Shown here: piece after piece, positions 1 through 13,100 of the stretch | Layout of the letters: every line of letters begins with the position of its first letter | How positions within the stretch are numbered: the first letter of the stretch is position 1 | Assembly: GCA_007258455.2 (NCBI GenBank) | Contig: VDFB02000002.1 | Coordinates: 167,283 to 231,282 of the forward strand | DNA from: Sequoia sempervirens | Lineage: Eukaryota; Streptophyta; Pinopsida; Cupressales; Cupressaceae | Direction of reading: 5' to 3' | Length of the DNA: 64,000 bases | Made by a program: the position numbers and the translations under genes | The notes under the pieces: model-generated | Databases searched by the model: none | Told to the model about the DNA's origin: nothing | Seen by the model: only the letters and a program-made list of their open reading frames with translations

Positions 1-245
1 TTGCTATGTTATGTTTTTTGACTAAAACAACACCAATTTGTGTACATCCCTTTGTTGAACCCCTTAATCTCAACCATTTTCAAAATAAATTAGTAGTTTA
101 AAAATTAGACTCAGAGCACTTCAATCCTTCTTTTTGTTCCATCTAAAATTTTTGAGTGTAACTATCCTCAATTTCATGTCCAAGGTCAGCATTTCCTGAT
201 TTCAGAAAAAAAGTGACCACTTAAGCCCCCTTTTTGGGAACCATC

Positions 246-335
246 TTGTGTGTGTGTGTGTTTGTGTATGTGTGTGTGTATATGTATATGTTTATATATG
301 TATATATGTATATGGATGTGTATATGTATATATGG
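246..335. repeat. TG/TA microsatellite
   Basis: Alternating TG runs pass into TATG/TATATG runs. This is plain simple sequence; the short open frame that crosses it is cysteine/methionine/isoleucine-rich because of the repeat and is not a gene. Confidence 0.9.
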
Positions 336-2647
336 CACTTATAATTGTAAAGACATTGCATCTCGCTACATGCACAAGATATGCCTACATCTTATTTATT
401 TGATCTATTCTATTGTAGGTGCATTACATATTATTTGTTATAAATTATAGAATAGTTTATGTTTCCTAATTTAGTTATTGTCTAACAATAACACATGTTC
501 ATCACACTAAACTTCACATTTACCTTTGATTTTTGCATAACATACTCAAGAAAAAAAAATAGTGATAAGAAGAATACTATAATGGACATAATGATAATGA
601 TCATATCATCATAGAAGCAGCCTACAACCAATGATTGCCAATATGGGTTGTTTATATTTGTTAAATTCTTCACACTTCCATTTGATAGAAATGTTGTTCT
701 TCATTTATAGCATTGACTATGGTTGTTCTCGATTATCATCAAATATTGTTTTTCAAAGCACAGTTTTCTTGCCTACATATTATTCTATATGGTCACGATA
801 GCAATTGTGCATTCCTCTTCAACTGGTATGTTCTCTCCCTAATTATTTTGAGCATCACCCTCTCTAATTCCTTCTATTCATTTATAGATCCCTACCATTT
901 GGTCTTCTTTGCCTATTGGCTCATCATTGCATGTCACTACACACAACTGCTAGTAATATTATGTATATAATTAGTATTAGTAAAACCTTAGATATGGAAC
1001 TAATTTCCTATATATGTACATACAAAATATAATTATGCAAAAAGAAAAACTTAAAAAAAACATAGTTTAAAAATTAGAATCAATTTCATCCATTCAAATG
1101 ATGTTCTATATAATTATTGACTACCACTTTGCTATTGATATCCATTCCACATATATATTAGAATGCATGTCCCATACAATATTTTTAATAAGAAATTCAA
1201 GCCACTTTAGACAATTTGACACATAAGATAACTCATTTAGACATAAGATATTTTATATATATTAACTAGCAATCGCACCTTCATGTGCAATGGGTACACT
1301 GAAGATTTGTGGAGTTTAATAATTTAATGTTTGGTATTTTATTTGAAAGATAGAAATTGTAAAATGTGAATTGTCAAATTATTTAAATAATCGAAGTTAC
1401 GCATCTATATGATATTGTCATTTCATTTTAATTAAAAAAATTATATTTGGAATTCCAAGCAAAATAATATTTGGAATTACAAGTCAATTTCAATTATTAC
1501 AAGTGTAAACTGCCAAATGAACATAAAATTCATTTCACAATTCAAAATTTATTGTATAATGCATAAGCTTTGTAGAGAAGAATGTATTAAGTTTAAAATA
1601 TGAAGATGACCTGATCTCTACTATTCACTTTGTGAAAATAGTTCTAGCAACCATTGCATTTACAACTTCAGCAACTTAGCTACTATACATTCAATACTAA
1701 AGAATATTGTTAGGTGTCACAAAAATAGCCTAAAGAAAAAGGAAAACAAAATAAACAAAAAATTTAAACTGCTAAATGAACATAAAATTCATTTCACAGT
1801 TAATAATTTTCCATGTGAAGAAATAAATAAGGATCTAACACTAGGTACTACAATAGTATTACATATTGAAATAGCCACAGATAAAACTAAAGAGCCAATG
1901 CCTTCATTTACCAAATAACAAAAGAAGAACATAACTATATTAAAATGAAATAAAATTCAACAAAAGTGATCTTGTTGTGTACAAAATCCCATAAAAAATT
2001 TCACTAAAATCATGGCAAGTGAGTTACCTTGAGAATCTACAAAAAATGTGTTGTGCTATGAAATATGTCAATGAGAAAAATGGGCATGGTACACATTTAT
2101 CTTCTAATATAAATTCTAATCAAGATATTTATTTCTCAATTCCTTTTGGAGTTTCAAGTAAATCAACATTTGCAAATGAAAATACACAAACAAATTGTAC
2201 AAAGTTGTGTGTATTTCATATCATATCTAGAGTAGGGAAAAAGAGTCCTCCTTCTCACCACATAAATGGGGATGATATTCATGTTGACAGTATACAAAGA
2301 AAATGATAAGTAAACTATGATGCCAAAGAAACACAAAGGTCTCTTAACTATAAAATTAACCTAAAGAAATCATCCAATGTTATATGCAGTATTAATTGCA
2401 TGAAGATGTAGCTTGCATTAAAAGATTTGCTACATCAAAAAGTAGTTCCATTCCATCCAAAATTGGATCCTTGCCAAAACCTAGAGATGTCTTCAGTTTC
2501 TTTAGAAATAAAGGCATTAAAATTTATAGTTAATGTTGGAAACATGGTAGAATCTCAAATTAAAAAGTGAAATTATTTTAGGAAGCTCCCAAAGAAATTG
2601 TGCAAACAAAGAAATTGTAAGTTCTTGTTTTAATTTCTATCAAACCA
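336..2647. other. AT-rich intergenic DNA, no gene recognised
   Basis: No coding pattern is recognised. A 95-codon open frame near 2019-2306 has no family signature. One stretch, about 1130-1250, is shared with 58751-58871 and is listed separately. Confidence 0.6.
1130..1250 (+). repeat. Dispersed repeat shared by both flanks (copy 1)
   Basis: Roughly 120 bases match 58751-58871 in the same orientation, including a shared core ATGTCCCATACAATAT followed by TTTAATA and the CACTTTAG block, with scattered substitutions and small gaps. This copy lies upstream of the P450 fragment at 5098 and the other upstream of the intact P450 at 60598, so the pair fits a local duplication of the P450 neighbourhood. 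It could instead be two copies of an unrelated repeat. Confidence 0.65.
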
Positions 2648-2752
2648 AAGCATGCAGTGGCAGGATGCTAGAAAAGCTTGCTAAGTTTGAATTTGCAATT
2701 ACATTTGTTTAAAAATCACCTAGGTCTCTTCGTATGAGTGATTATTTTTGTG
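2648..2752 (+). repeat. Local dispersed repeat, copy 1
   Basis: The unit begins AGCATGCAGTGGCAGGATG and continues to the TAGGTCTCTTC block. It recurs at 3751-3851 over its whole length and at 4726-4768 in its first 40 bases. Confidence 0.7.
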
Positions 2753-3750
2753 AGTTGCTAGTCTTTGTTCTATTAATGACATTGAAAAAGTATAAGAATA
2801 TTGTTTGTAATTGAGCTCTTTAGCTTTCATTATTGGCTGGGTTTAGACTGAAATTGTGTTAACAACAATAAGTTGCTTTGAATAACAGTCATATCCATGC
2901 TTGTATCTTATAGAGAAGGCTCCAAGAATAACTTTGGTAGAACTTAGATTAAATCCAATTTTTTTCTATTGGTGAATGAAGCACTTTGGAAGTGTTATAC
3001 ATACAAAATTTAATGTTGAAGTCATTGCATTCTTGAAATAAGCCTCTACAATTTTTTTTGAAAATCATAAATTGGCCTAAGTAATTTTATTGACTAGTGG
3101 CCAATGGCCCTATTTCTGCCATAAAATATATGTAGGCTATTGATCAATCATTATTTGGCTATAATCTAAGTGTTAAGTGCAGCTTCATTCTCTCAATTGA
3201 GATCACATAAACCTAACTAAGTAATTTTTTCCATTATAAATTGAAATTTAGCAAACTATAGCTATGTTCCTTAAGACTAGTTGAATTTAGTACCAACTTA
3301 ATTTAATATATTTTGGTTATTTTTTATTTTTAATATCATAATGTAGTCATAAAAAGAAAATAATAATCAAAGTAGATGGATTTCTAGAAGTTAACACCCA
3401 AACCATGCAAAACATAAGCACTACATACTCCATATGGAGTGTTCATACCAAGTTGGGGAATAAACAGTATTGTCTTCTGCTTCAACTACTAAACAACAAA
3501 AAATGTTGAATGATGAGTTAAATTTGATAGTTGAATGACCATGTTTGTGATTTTCTAAGAAATAAAATCAAAAGTATTTTCAAATTTAGAAAATTATATT
3601 CCACATGAGGCAAAAATTCAGAAAGGCAATAAAATTTGATTAAGGATTATAGACATGATATATGCTAATTTATATAGTGCATACATATTACTTAAGTTTT
3701 TGCATTTATAGAGTGCTCTAGATACACAAAATAATGTACAATCAACCTAT

Positions 3751-3851
3751 AGCATGCAATGGCAAGATGGTAGAAAAGCTTGCTATGTTTGAATTTGCAA
3801 TTACATTTGTTTAAAAGTCACCTAGGTCTCTTCATACTAGTGATTATATTT
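3751..3851 (+). repeat. Local dispersed repeat, copy 2
   Basis: Near full-length match to 2648-2752, ending in the TAGGTCTCTTCATA block. Copy spacing is about 1.1 kb, then about 1.0 kb to the third, partial copy at 4726. Confidence 0.7.
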
Positions 3852-4725
3852 CAAGCCAATATGAGTCATTAGTCACATATTATGCAATAGCCAACATCAT
3901 TATAGCTTTTGTCGAACAATTTGTGTGTTTCTACATTAAGGAACTACATTGAAGTAGGTTTCATATTGTCTTTGGATTTTTTATGATCACTCCTTGTTTA
4001 TCACTACATTTCAATAAAATAAAATTGTTTAACTTGGAGTCCATAGATGCTTATACTTTTAGCGGCTCTGTAGCTAGGGAAGCTATGCCACATTTTTTTG
4101 AGGGGGATTATTAGCAGGGAAAGCTATACCATGTGTAGGAAATTTGGTGTTTTTAGTCCTTATAAGAAAAGGGATTTCATATTTTCTTATTTTTGGGTTT
4201 AGTGCCTTGTTTTAAGCCAAGGTTGAGTGTTTAGTTGTACATTTCATTAGTTTTTATCTAGGGAATTTTGGTAGTATTTCCATTGAGCAACAATTGGCAG
4301 AGTTAGGCTCTTCCGTAGATGAGCAATCTAATGTTATACGTTCTTTATAATTCCCTTGTGGGGTTTGATCATTTGTTGTATGAAATTTTGTATCTCTCTT
4401 TTTAATGGCTTAATGGGTTTTAATGATTAGACCCACTGAACATGTTTCTTCCTTTCTTTTCACAGTTGATGGTAGGCTTGATTTTTAGGACCTTTGGCCT
4501 TAAAATCTTCAAAGTGTTGAGTGGCACCTACAGCTGTCAATTAAGAAAAAGTCATGTGAAGTTGTTTAATAGCAATTTCCATGAACGGTAACCTAGATCA
4601 ATGAAGCCAAAGTAGCAGAATAACTATTTCTTGTGCTAAGTAGGAATTTTTTTTGAAGGAAATTGTAGTTGGCCAGTGAATCTAAAATATGCCACCCAAG
4701 GAAATATCAATAAAACATCCAGTTT

Positions 4726-4768
4726 AGCATGCAGTGGCAGGATGCAATACAAAAGCTTGCTAAGTTTG
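4726..4768 (+). repeat. Local dispersed repeat, partial copy 3
   Basis: Matches only the first part of the unit (AGCATGCAGTGGCAGGATG, then AAAAGCTTGCTAAGTTTG). It lies about 330 bases upstream of the P450 fragment. Confidence 0.55.
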
Positions 4769-5097
4769 TGGTTTTTTCTCCCTGTTTTCTTGGAAAAGGC
4801 AAGGTAAAGGGGTATTCCCTCCTCTCTCTCTTTGGCTTCTTCATTTGTGGTGGGCTTTGCAAAGTTTTGAGCAAACATAGTTAGTAGTTGTAAAGCCAAG
4901 TTCCCAAACTTTGCATGCATTCTCCCTACGACACCACTTTGGAATGCAATACTTTGATTGTACAATATTCACAAAATGGATTGTTGAAAAGTTTTTAAAA
5001 ACTTTCAAGCTAATGTAACTCACAAGTGTAAAACCAATTTTTGCAGCCCTTATCAACATCTTAGCAGCCTAGGTCAAAATGGGAGCTTTTTGAGCAA

Positions 5098-5441
5098 TGA
5101 ATTTGTTAAGCAACATAATCTTCAGCGCAAGTATCTTCGATCCGCACAATCCAGCTTCTGGTGAGGTGAAAGATACCATCTGGAAATTAATGGAGCTCAT
5201 CGCAAAGCCCAATGTGGCCGACTTCTATCCGTTTCTCCGGTTCCTCGACCCCCAGGGCATGTCCCGTGAGATGGCCAGGCATTTCAAGGTTCTGTATGAC
5301 TTGTCTGATACGTTCATACAGAAAAGGCTTGCCAACACCAGCAAAAGCGCTGAGCGAAACGACTCCGGAAAGGATTTTCTGGATGTTCTGCTGGATTCAA
5401 GAAGTGAAGGTTTCACTCTCGTTGATATTCGAGCCTTGATG
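5098..5441 (+). pseudogene. Cytochrome P450 fragment (CYP76-like paralogue, middle of exon 1)
   Basis: This stretch encodes about 114 residues that align without gaps to residues 181-294 of the intact P450 at 60598-62202, including the shared blocks FDPHNPAS, DPQG and KDFLDVLLDSRSE. No stop or frameshift lies within the match. Similarity starts abruptly in the middle of the parent exon 1 and ends at the point where the parent exon 1 ends. The membrane anchor, C-helix, I-helix, ExxR and heme-binding regions are all absent, so it cannot encode a working enzyme. It is read as a truncated duplicate of the downstream gene or of a close paralogue. Immediately downstream is AT-rich DNA and then a TIR element at 5842. 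Confidence 0.85.
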
Positions 5442-5841
5442 TCTCATAATATTTTTTTAAATCATATTTTTATTTTTTATTGTATTATAAGATTCTCATT
5501 TTTTAATTCATGTTTACAAAAGAAAAATAAAGTACATCTAGATGTATCAATTGTTGAAATAGTTATTGCATACCAAACAAAAACATACATTTTAAATTTT
5601 AAATTAAGCAAAAATTAAAACAATAAATATTTATTATATAAATTTAAATATAATTTATTCAGAAAATTTACAATCTTTGAATTTAATATTTTTAAGTTGG
5701 CTTTAGATTGTTTCAATTGTATTTCACTATTTGCAAAAAATCATAATATATTATACCACCATTGAATTCATCTTGTTTTAACAATATGTTTGCAATTAAG
5801 AAATAATGCCCGCCTTTTTAAAAAATTTATTATACCAAAAG

Positions 5842-6777
5842 GGTGATCCCATAATAGTGGTTTACAATTTTTGGCCAAACTGGACACTGAAATTATTATT
5901 TTTAACTAAATCTTCACATTCGGGCACCTATAGCGGCTAAAATGTGAGGAATTTGAAGATGGTGCAAACTAGAGTTTCATCAATTTTTGTCTGTAGATTC
6001 TAAAAATATTTTTTTCAAAATTTTTGGAATCAAATTGCACTTCTTTTTCCATCTCCCACGAAAATAGATTTTTTTCAGAAAACAACATTTTTAAAAAGTG
6101 ACGCACACCGTATAACACATAACTTTTTTCCATGAAGGATAAAATTCTAATTCTTTCAAATTTAGATTTGTAACTCTGATATCTGGTGCTTCCACTTGGT
6201 TAGATAGTTTTTTATTGAATATTTTTTCCTTAATCAAGTTTCAAAGTCAAACGAATTACAATTCGCATTACGCGACGTGATAACGCGAACTTTTTTGTAT
6301 ATGTCAAAATTTAAATTTATTTATTTTGTTGGATCAAGGACTTCAATATCACTCATAGTGTTTTGATAATATCATTTTTCCACATGATTCCCTATGTTTA
6401 ATAAAACTTAAAAAAATACATAACAAAACCAAAACATATTAAAATTATATTCATTGGATAGCTTGTTCGAGGAATACCATAATCATTTGAAATAAATTTT
6501 AAATGAATTCATTTGATCCCCCAAAATCTAAATCAAAAGTGATTTTTTATCAGCATTTTGATAGGTGTAAAGGAGATGCATTTATAGGTATGGTTTAAAA
6601 CTAGCGAGGTTCTATCGAAGGGGGTTTGATCTAAGGTGATTTGATCAAACCCTCTTCAATTGGAATCCTTAAAATAGAACTTTTTAAGGCTTAAATCATT
6701 ATATTTTCTAAAAATATGTGATTTCAGCTAAAATTCATTCCTCTCAGGAATTGTAAACCACTATTATGACAGCACCC
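5842..6777. mobile_element. 936-bp non-autonomous TIR element
   Basis: The ends are 29-bp terminal inverted repeats, 5842-5870 against 6749-6777, matching at 26 of 29 positions. Both ends start GGGTG and share the core CATAATAGTGGTTTACAATT. Bases next to the element are AAAA on both sides, a possible 4-bp target duplication but too simple to be firm. The interior has no coding capacity and contains a CpG-rich spot near 6265-6290 in otherwise AT-rich sequence. It lies 400 bp downstream of the P450 fragment. Superfamily is not assigned. Confidence 0.75.
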
Positions 6778-7934
6778 AAAATGAATCATTATTCTATCTT
6801 GATTGTAAAGGTAATTGTCACAAAGACCTGAATGGTGTTGTTGGTTTAATAGGTTTATGGTTCAATAAACTCAACTTACTATTAAATATTAATTTCTTTT
6901 GTAGTAGAGATTCATGGGAATTACAAATGCATTTTCTCTCTGTTTCATTGATCTTAGGAATTATGTTTGGGAGAGCAAGGTCAAAACCCTATTTTTTTTA
7001 AGCATCATACTATCATGTAACCTTGTGTGGCTTGCTCAAAACATTTACATACTTAGTTAGAGTGTGTTTAAAAAATTTAAAACATTCCTAATTTATTGAT
7101 TGGGACACATTTTATGATAATATTTATATCTAATTCATGTATTTCTAGAAATATGATAAACATTTTCAAATCATATAAGTTGGGGTAAAAGTTATAATTT
7201 AAACCAAAAATTTCCCATAAAAAAAATAAATACGCTAAGATATTGGAGGTTGTTACTACCCGATGGTGAAAATAGGCTTCTTTATTGGTAATAATGCTTC
7301 TACGACTACTTGCAAGTGGATACATTAGAAAAAAATTACGTCAAAAAATTTAATACTCCACATGTGCTTGAAAATATTTTATTTGTAACAAATTAGAAGA
7401 ATGCAAATCAAATACCATACAATCTTTACCTATCAAGGGACATTTCCCCTACATAGGCCTTTTGGTGGTGATATGTGGGATTAAATTCACATTTGGCTTA
7501 ATTTCTTAGTGTACATAATCTTATTAAAATGATTGTGCATTATAAATTAGTGCATATTATTGTTGATTAAACCAATTCCAACAAGTATTTTGAGATAAAG
7601 GAGTTAGCCACATCCTCTATGTGAGTATTATAGGTGAAATTGTTAATGCATTTATCTAGTGTTTAGATTTGATATTACCCATGTAGTGGGAGTTTTGGGA
7701 TGTCTATGTGTTTATGAGGGGAGCATCTCACTTATATTGGTTACACTTTAATATCTAGTATTAAGATGTTCCAAAGGTGTTTGATCAAATTTTTCTATGT
7801 GTTATTATCTTGTAGTTTTCTTTGTGTAGGATGGTGTATATATAAACTTGATTATAGATTTTGGGTTTATATGTTGATGGCATAAAGTTTTTGGTATGTT
7901 CGTTGGTATACATTGGTTTGAGATATGAATAGAT
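6778..7934. other. Intergenic DNA, no feature seen
   Basis: AT-rich sequence up to the retrotransposon target site. The 82-codon minus-strand open frame at 7077-7325 shows no recognisable family. Confidence 0.5.
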
Positions 7935-7939
7935 TGGAT
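7935..7939 (+). repeat. Left target-site duplication of the giant LTR element (TGGAT)
   Basis: TGGAT directly precedes the left LTR terminus TGTTG and recurs directly after the right LTR terminus CAACA at 57557-57561. A 5-bp duplication is what Ty3/gypsy integrases leave. Confidence 0.85.
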
Positions 7940-9341
7940 TGTTGTGCCCTCAACAAACACGCCCCGTTTAGAATGGGGACCCTCTTTTCTTTCACCTTAT
8001 TGTGTCATTTTGTCACCACCTCATTTTGTGTGCCTCCATTCTAGTGTCCTAGATGGTCAGCGTACCTCCAAAATCTCATTTTGAGTTGACCATGTTTCAT
8101 CCCCTCCATCTTGGTTAGGTCCTAGATCCTTGCAGACTCTCCTTGACAATTTCCTTGTACGAGCAGCCTTGGGGCTTGGTGGGCCATCCTCATCAGGTTT
8201 CCCTAGCCGGGCTTCCTCTAGGCATTCATCGTTTTGAACAGCATAAGGCTTTCGCCTTCCCGAGCCCCAGAACTTGGGTCCTCATTCGCCACCCTATTTA
8301 ACTTACGATGAAATTGCACTGCCCTTGACCATCCCAAGCCCTAGAACCCAAGTCCTCATTCGTTGCCCTGTTTAACTTACAATGAAATTGCACTGCCCTT
8401 GACCATCCCGGGCCCGCACCTCCAGACTTTCATCCCTGGAACTTCGTTCCATCTTCGCTATTTCTGATGGCTAACCTGTAGTGTCTCTTCACCTTCCAGG
8501 CCCCGGGTTCCCCTTCGCTGATGATTTCTAAATGAAATTTGAGGCGTCTACAGGGTCATGTCTTACTGGTCCCCAGGCCCTGAACCTCCCATCGCCATCT
8601 AGGATTTGAACCCACCAACCATCCTTTCATCCGTACAGGCATTAAATGAGGGCATTAAATGCATATTGGGGTATAAATATATGGCCTGACCTGTCATTTT
8701 CATTTTTCAGGTTTGCTAGAGAAGTTTAGGTGCTTTCTAAGGAGTTCAGTGCATCTGTCGCCTACCACCCTAACGTCTGTGATCATCATTTGGTCGTCCT
8801 TAGTGGATTTCGCATCTTCCCTCATCAGAATTTTGAGGTAGGTTTGTCATCCTCCTTCTCGTGAGGTTTTTTATATTTTTGCACTTGAAACAATGAACAA
8901 ACATGGGTTAAAATGCTTCAACATGATAAAACATGACACCCCCTAAAAAACCCATATGGCCAAAGTCTAAAAAAACCTCCAAGGCATCTCCTAAGATCAA
9001 TCTAGAACTAGATGTTGTCACTGTCATTCGTTGCACAGGGAATTGACACGCTCTAGGCCCACATCGGCTCATCGCCATCAAAACCTTGAACAAACAACAA
9101 TTTGACCCAATAGCGGGACCACCTCCTAGGCCCGCGATCTCGGGCCTCCTTCAACCGATCGTCAAAGAGCTTAACAAACTTAACAAACCTAACACTTCAA
9201 ATTCAGCCTCTGCCTAAGCTTCCTAGGCCTGCTCCTACAAAACTTGATCCTTGTGACGCTGCATTGCTTCTATCATTTTAGACGGCGGGGAGAACCCATC
9301 CACCCGACCACTGGGGTCCACTTTGCCTTTTTTTATTCTAA
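7940..9341 (+). repeat. Left LTR, 5' part (before the CACTA insertion)
   Basis: Collinear with 49287-50612 of the right LTR. It is longer by about 75 bases mainly because of an internal tandem duplication of about 84 bases near 8250-8415 (the block GATGAAATTGCACTGCCC occurs twice), which the right LTR lacks. A TATA-like box sits at 8672. The last three bases, TAA, are the altered left target duplication of the CACTA element. Confidence 0.85.
8672..8680 (+). promoter_or_regulatory. Upstream TATA-like box in left LTR
   Basis: TATAAATAT is kept at the matching place in the right LTR (49942-49950), in both cases followed by the block GACCTGTCATTTTCATTTTT. It could start a transcript through the LTR coding region at 36061, although the CACTA element now separates them. 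Inferred from position and conservation only. Confidence 0.35.
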
Positions 9342-10159
9342 CACTAACTCATTGGACTACAAAATATGATGAAATTTTTTGACGAAAGATGGATAATTAG
9401 ATGTATTGTTGGGTACTAGTGATATCTAATGTGTAATTTTCAAAAAAAATTTAATTTTATCCTCGACGTTCGTCAAAATTTTGACTAACCTATTTTTTAG
9501 TTGAAATTTTGATGAACATGTGAAGTCAAAATTTATTTTGACATAAATAAGAAGTGAGCTCAATTATTTACTACGACATCATTTTTTGATACTTACAAAT
9601 TTGCTCTCCTTGTGAATTTGCTATACTTATGATAGTTTGTGGAGAACTAAGGATGATTTTCTTGGGAAAAATCAGAAAAAATTCAAGAAGCTATCACCAG
9701 GTTGAGGGTAGTCATTGTCCTTTCCAATAATTCATTTTTCAAGTCATATTTGTACTTCTAGGTTTGAAAATAATATTTTAAAGCAACATCTCATTAGATT
9801 TCATTTTTAAACTTGTGCATTTTCAGAATTGCATTTTCAGATTTTGTTGTGCAAGTTCAATATTATGATTTTAGGAGTCTAATGGTTGGAAATCATAGTA
9901 AAATCAGAATTTAATAAGTTTTGGAATTAGCATTTTAATTTTTTTTTTTGGGTCATTAACTTCATACTATCTTCTCTTTTCCAGGGGTGGTTGCATGCCG
10001 AATTTTTTTGGTGTAAAATATCAGAATTATTATATTTTGTTACCTATCTATGAATAAAAATTATTGCAGTGTGAGTTTGATATTTTTTAAAGATCTAAAT
10101 ATCCAAGCTTTGTAAAAAAAATCATGTCAGACAATATTAGTCCAAAAAAAATGAAGAGA

Positions 10160-13100
10160 CACTTGATAGATTGTGAGCTAGATTGAAAAGAAAGGGTGAT
10201 CAATGGGAAATGTTATTTTCCTTGCAATAATTGCAAGGGCTTAAAGATGAGATGACTTTTAATCACAACAGTTGAGAAACATTGTAGGCAACATGGTCGC
10301 ATTGAAGGGGGTTATGATTATCGTCCATTGGTAAGTTGTACATTATATGTGTTTATGTTGATTGAATTTGTAAATGTTTATATCATTTTAATAGTTTATA
10401 TATATATAAAATCACTTGATGATGATCATATTTTATTTGTGTCTATCATTATTATAAAGGTGGGGTGCCCTAGGGCACATGATATGGATTATCATAGCTT
10501 AGAGAATGTGGTTTTGCAAGTGGATGAACATGGAGCTGTGAATATCAAAGATGAAGTTAATGATCCTATGGAAGAAGATGATCATCTGCCAGAAAACATA
10601 GTTGAAGATAATAGTACAAATACATTGATCCATGACACATTTAGTGGCAGAGATGATCATGATGATCAAGATGACTTTGATGATGTTCATCATTTACCTG
10701 TACTTGAGAAGGCATACGAGCCTCTTTATGAAGGCTCCCAAAAAACTCTTCTCTTTGCTCTATTTTTGTTGTTGAACTTGAAGGTTATGAATGGTTTATC
10801 AAGCATAGAAATCTCACGGATGTTAAGGTATGTCATATATGTCATATTTTTTCATCTATATTTAATTGTTGTTAGTTCATCAGTAGTAAATAAAGGATGA
10901 AATATGTAACATTAATATTCTTTATATTCACAAACTATCTTCTGTTATAGATTGAATAGTGAATTTTTGTTACCACCATCAAATATTTTACCTCGCTCAT
11001 ATCGAGATTTATCTAGCATTATGAAAGATATCGAAATGGAGTATCAAGCAATAGATGCATTTCCCAATGATCATATTATATATCATAAACAACATGAATT
11101 TGCAACAAAATGCCCGAAATGTCATATCAGTAGATATTGAATAGATCAACTAACAAAAAAGGTGCCTTGCAAGCTTCTTCATTATATTCCCATTATTCCA
11201 TGTATGCAATGATTATTTAGGTGTGAAAGCTTAGCACAATGTATGTATTACCATACATGAAAGAGAAGAGGAGATGACATTCTTCGAATTCCTGTAGATG
11301 GTTCTACAATTAGGGACATGGAGGAAAAATGGCCACACTTTAAAAAAGAACCTTGTAATCTTAGGCTTTCATTGGCATCAGACGGTGTTAATCCATCTGG
11401 AGAGTTGAGATCTATTTACTCGGTGTGGCCTATTTTTGTTATCAACAATAACATTCCTCCATGGATGTCAATAAAGTGGGAGCACATAATGTTGTCAATG
11501 ATTGTTCTAGGTATTTGTTTACATCAATTTTCTTTAACATAGTAGCATCTCATTTTTCTTATTTGTTGCATAATGACTTATATTTTTTCATTCAATAGTC
11601 ATGTACATTAATTTATATATATTGCAATAAAATGGTTATAATAATTATGTAATGTTTATGTTCATTCAACCAGGTAAGTAGCAAGTTAAAGATATGAAAG
11701 TATATATCGAGCCTCTTATCGACGATTTACTAAAGTTATGGAATTTCGTCACTATGTATGACGTCTCTAGACCAATAGGACAAAGACAATTTCAATTCCA
11801 TGCAATGCTTGTATGGACAATTCATGATGCCCCAGGGCTAACACTTTTTTGTGGTATGTTATAATGTTTGAGTGCACTTTAACAATATTTAATTTTTTGA
11901 AGTAGATATCATGCATGTTTTTTAAATAATCTATTCATTATATATAATTATAAAAATTGACATATTTAATCCAATTATATATGATCTTGTAGGTCTTCAA
12001 ATAAAGGGAAAATTTGCATGTCCAATTTGTGGTCCAAAGATGAAATCTCATCGTTCAACAAGTTTAGGAAAGCAAGTGTTTGATGAGTATAGACACTTCC
12101 TCCACATAAATCACAAGTATCAAACTATTGAAAAATATTTTTTCAATGGGAAAGAAGAGACTACATCAAAACCATGAAGAATGACACCTCACCTATGGAA
12201 GTTGGAATATAATAGAATTAATCGTTAAGGTTATACATCATATCAAATTGTTTATCTATCATATATGATATGTTTTGAATTTATATTTTTATATTGTGTT
12301 GTGTTTACTCATGCTATAATTGACAATGATTATCGTTGTTAATTTGTTTAACTTATATGCTTTAGGAAGGTCATCAAGGCATTAATGGTCGGCTTCCATA
12401 GGGACTAAAAATTTATCCCATAAAATTTAGTAGGTTTCCCTACTATGACAGCTACAAATTGTGTATTTGCTTGATACAATGCATATTGGAAAGAATATAA
12501 TAGAAACAATATGGAAAATATTGGATGGAAGGCATGACAAAGAAAAAATTGTCAAAATTTGTAGTGACATTCAAGAAGCCAATCATGTAATGAAAAATAT
12601 CATTCAATTAAATAACGATGGACACCAAATTAATATAAGTGTCCTTCCTTGGTTATTAATGGAGCAACAAAGTAATGCTATAAAAGAAGTCATACGAAAA
12701 ATTCAATTTCCCATAAGATTTGCTACGAACATAAACAATATAATAACAAAGAAAGGTGAATTTGGGTTAGGGATGAAAACACATGATTGGAATACCTTCA
12801 CTAAGGTAATTATTCTAGTATATTATATACACTTGTATAATGCATGTACTTTTCAGTGTATTATGTTTACTACTTTTGGAAAAATAATGAAAAACTCATT
12901 TTATAATTATTGTCGTACGTTCTACCTCTATCTCTCCTAGACAACTTTGACAACAATGTCAAGCAAGTTATATATGATCTTGGAAAATACATGAGGTAAG
13001 TAGCTATATTTGTTCAATTCATTGTATAGATCTTATAATTTTCATTTGTTTTACTTGTTATGTAATATAATGTATATTTTTGTTAAATCTCGTTACTATA

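Larger units (their letters stand above)
2753..5097. other. Intergenic DNA between small repeats and P450 fragment
   Basis: No gene is recognised. Open frames on the minus strand at 4636-5059 overlap the third copy of the local repeat and show no family signature. Confidence 0.5.

Noticed and set aside
250..450. 66-codon open frame, Cys/Met/Ile-rich
   Set aside because: Produced by the TG/TA microsatellite.
1255..1310. Possible Helitron-like hairpin (GCAC...GTGC near ACTAGCAATCGC)
   Set aside because: The stem is only four pairs and no matching 5' or 3' Helitron end was found; a short similar word at 25133 is not enough.
2019..2306. 95-codon open frame
   Set aside because: No family signature, no ATG at the proposed start (GTG), and AT-rich context typical of chance frames.
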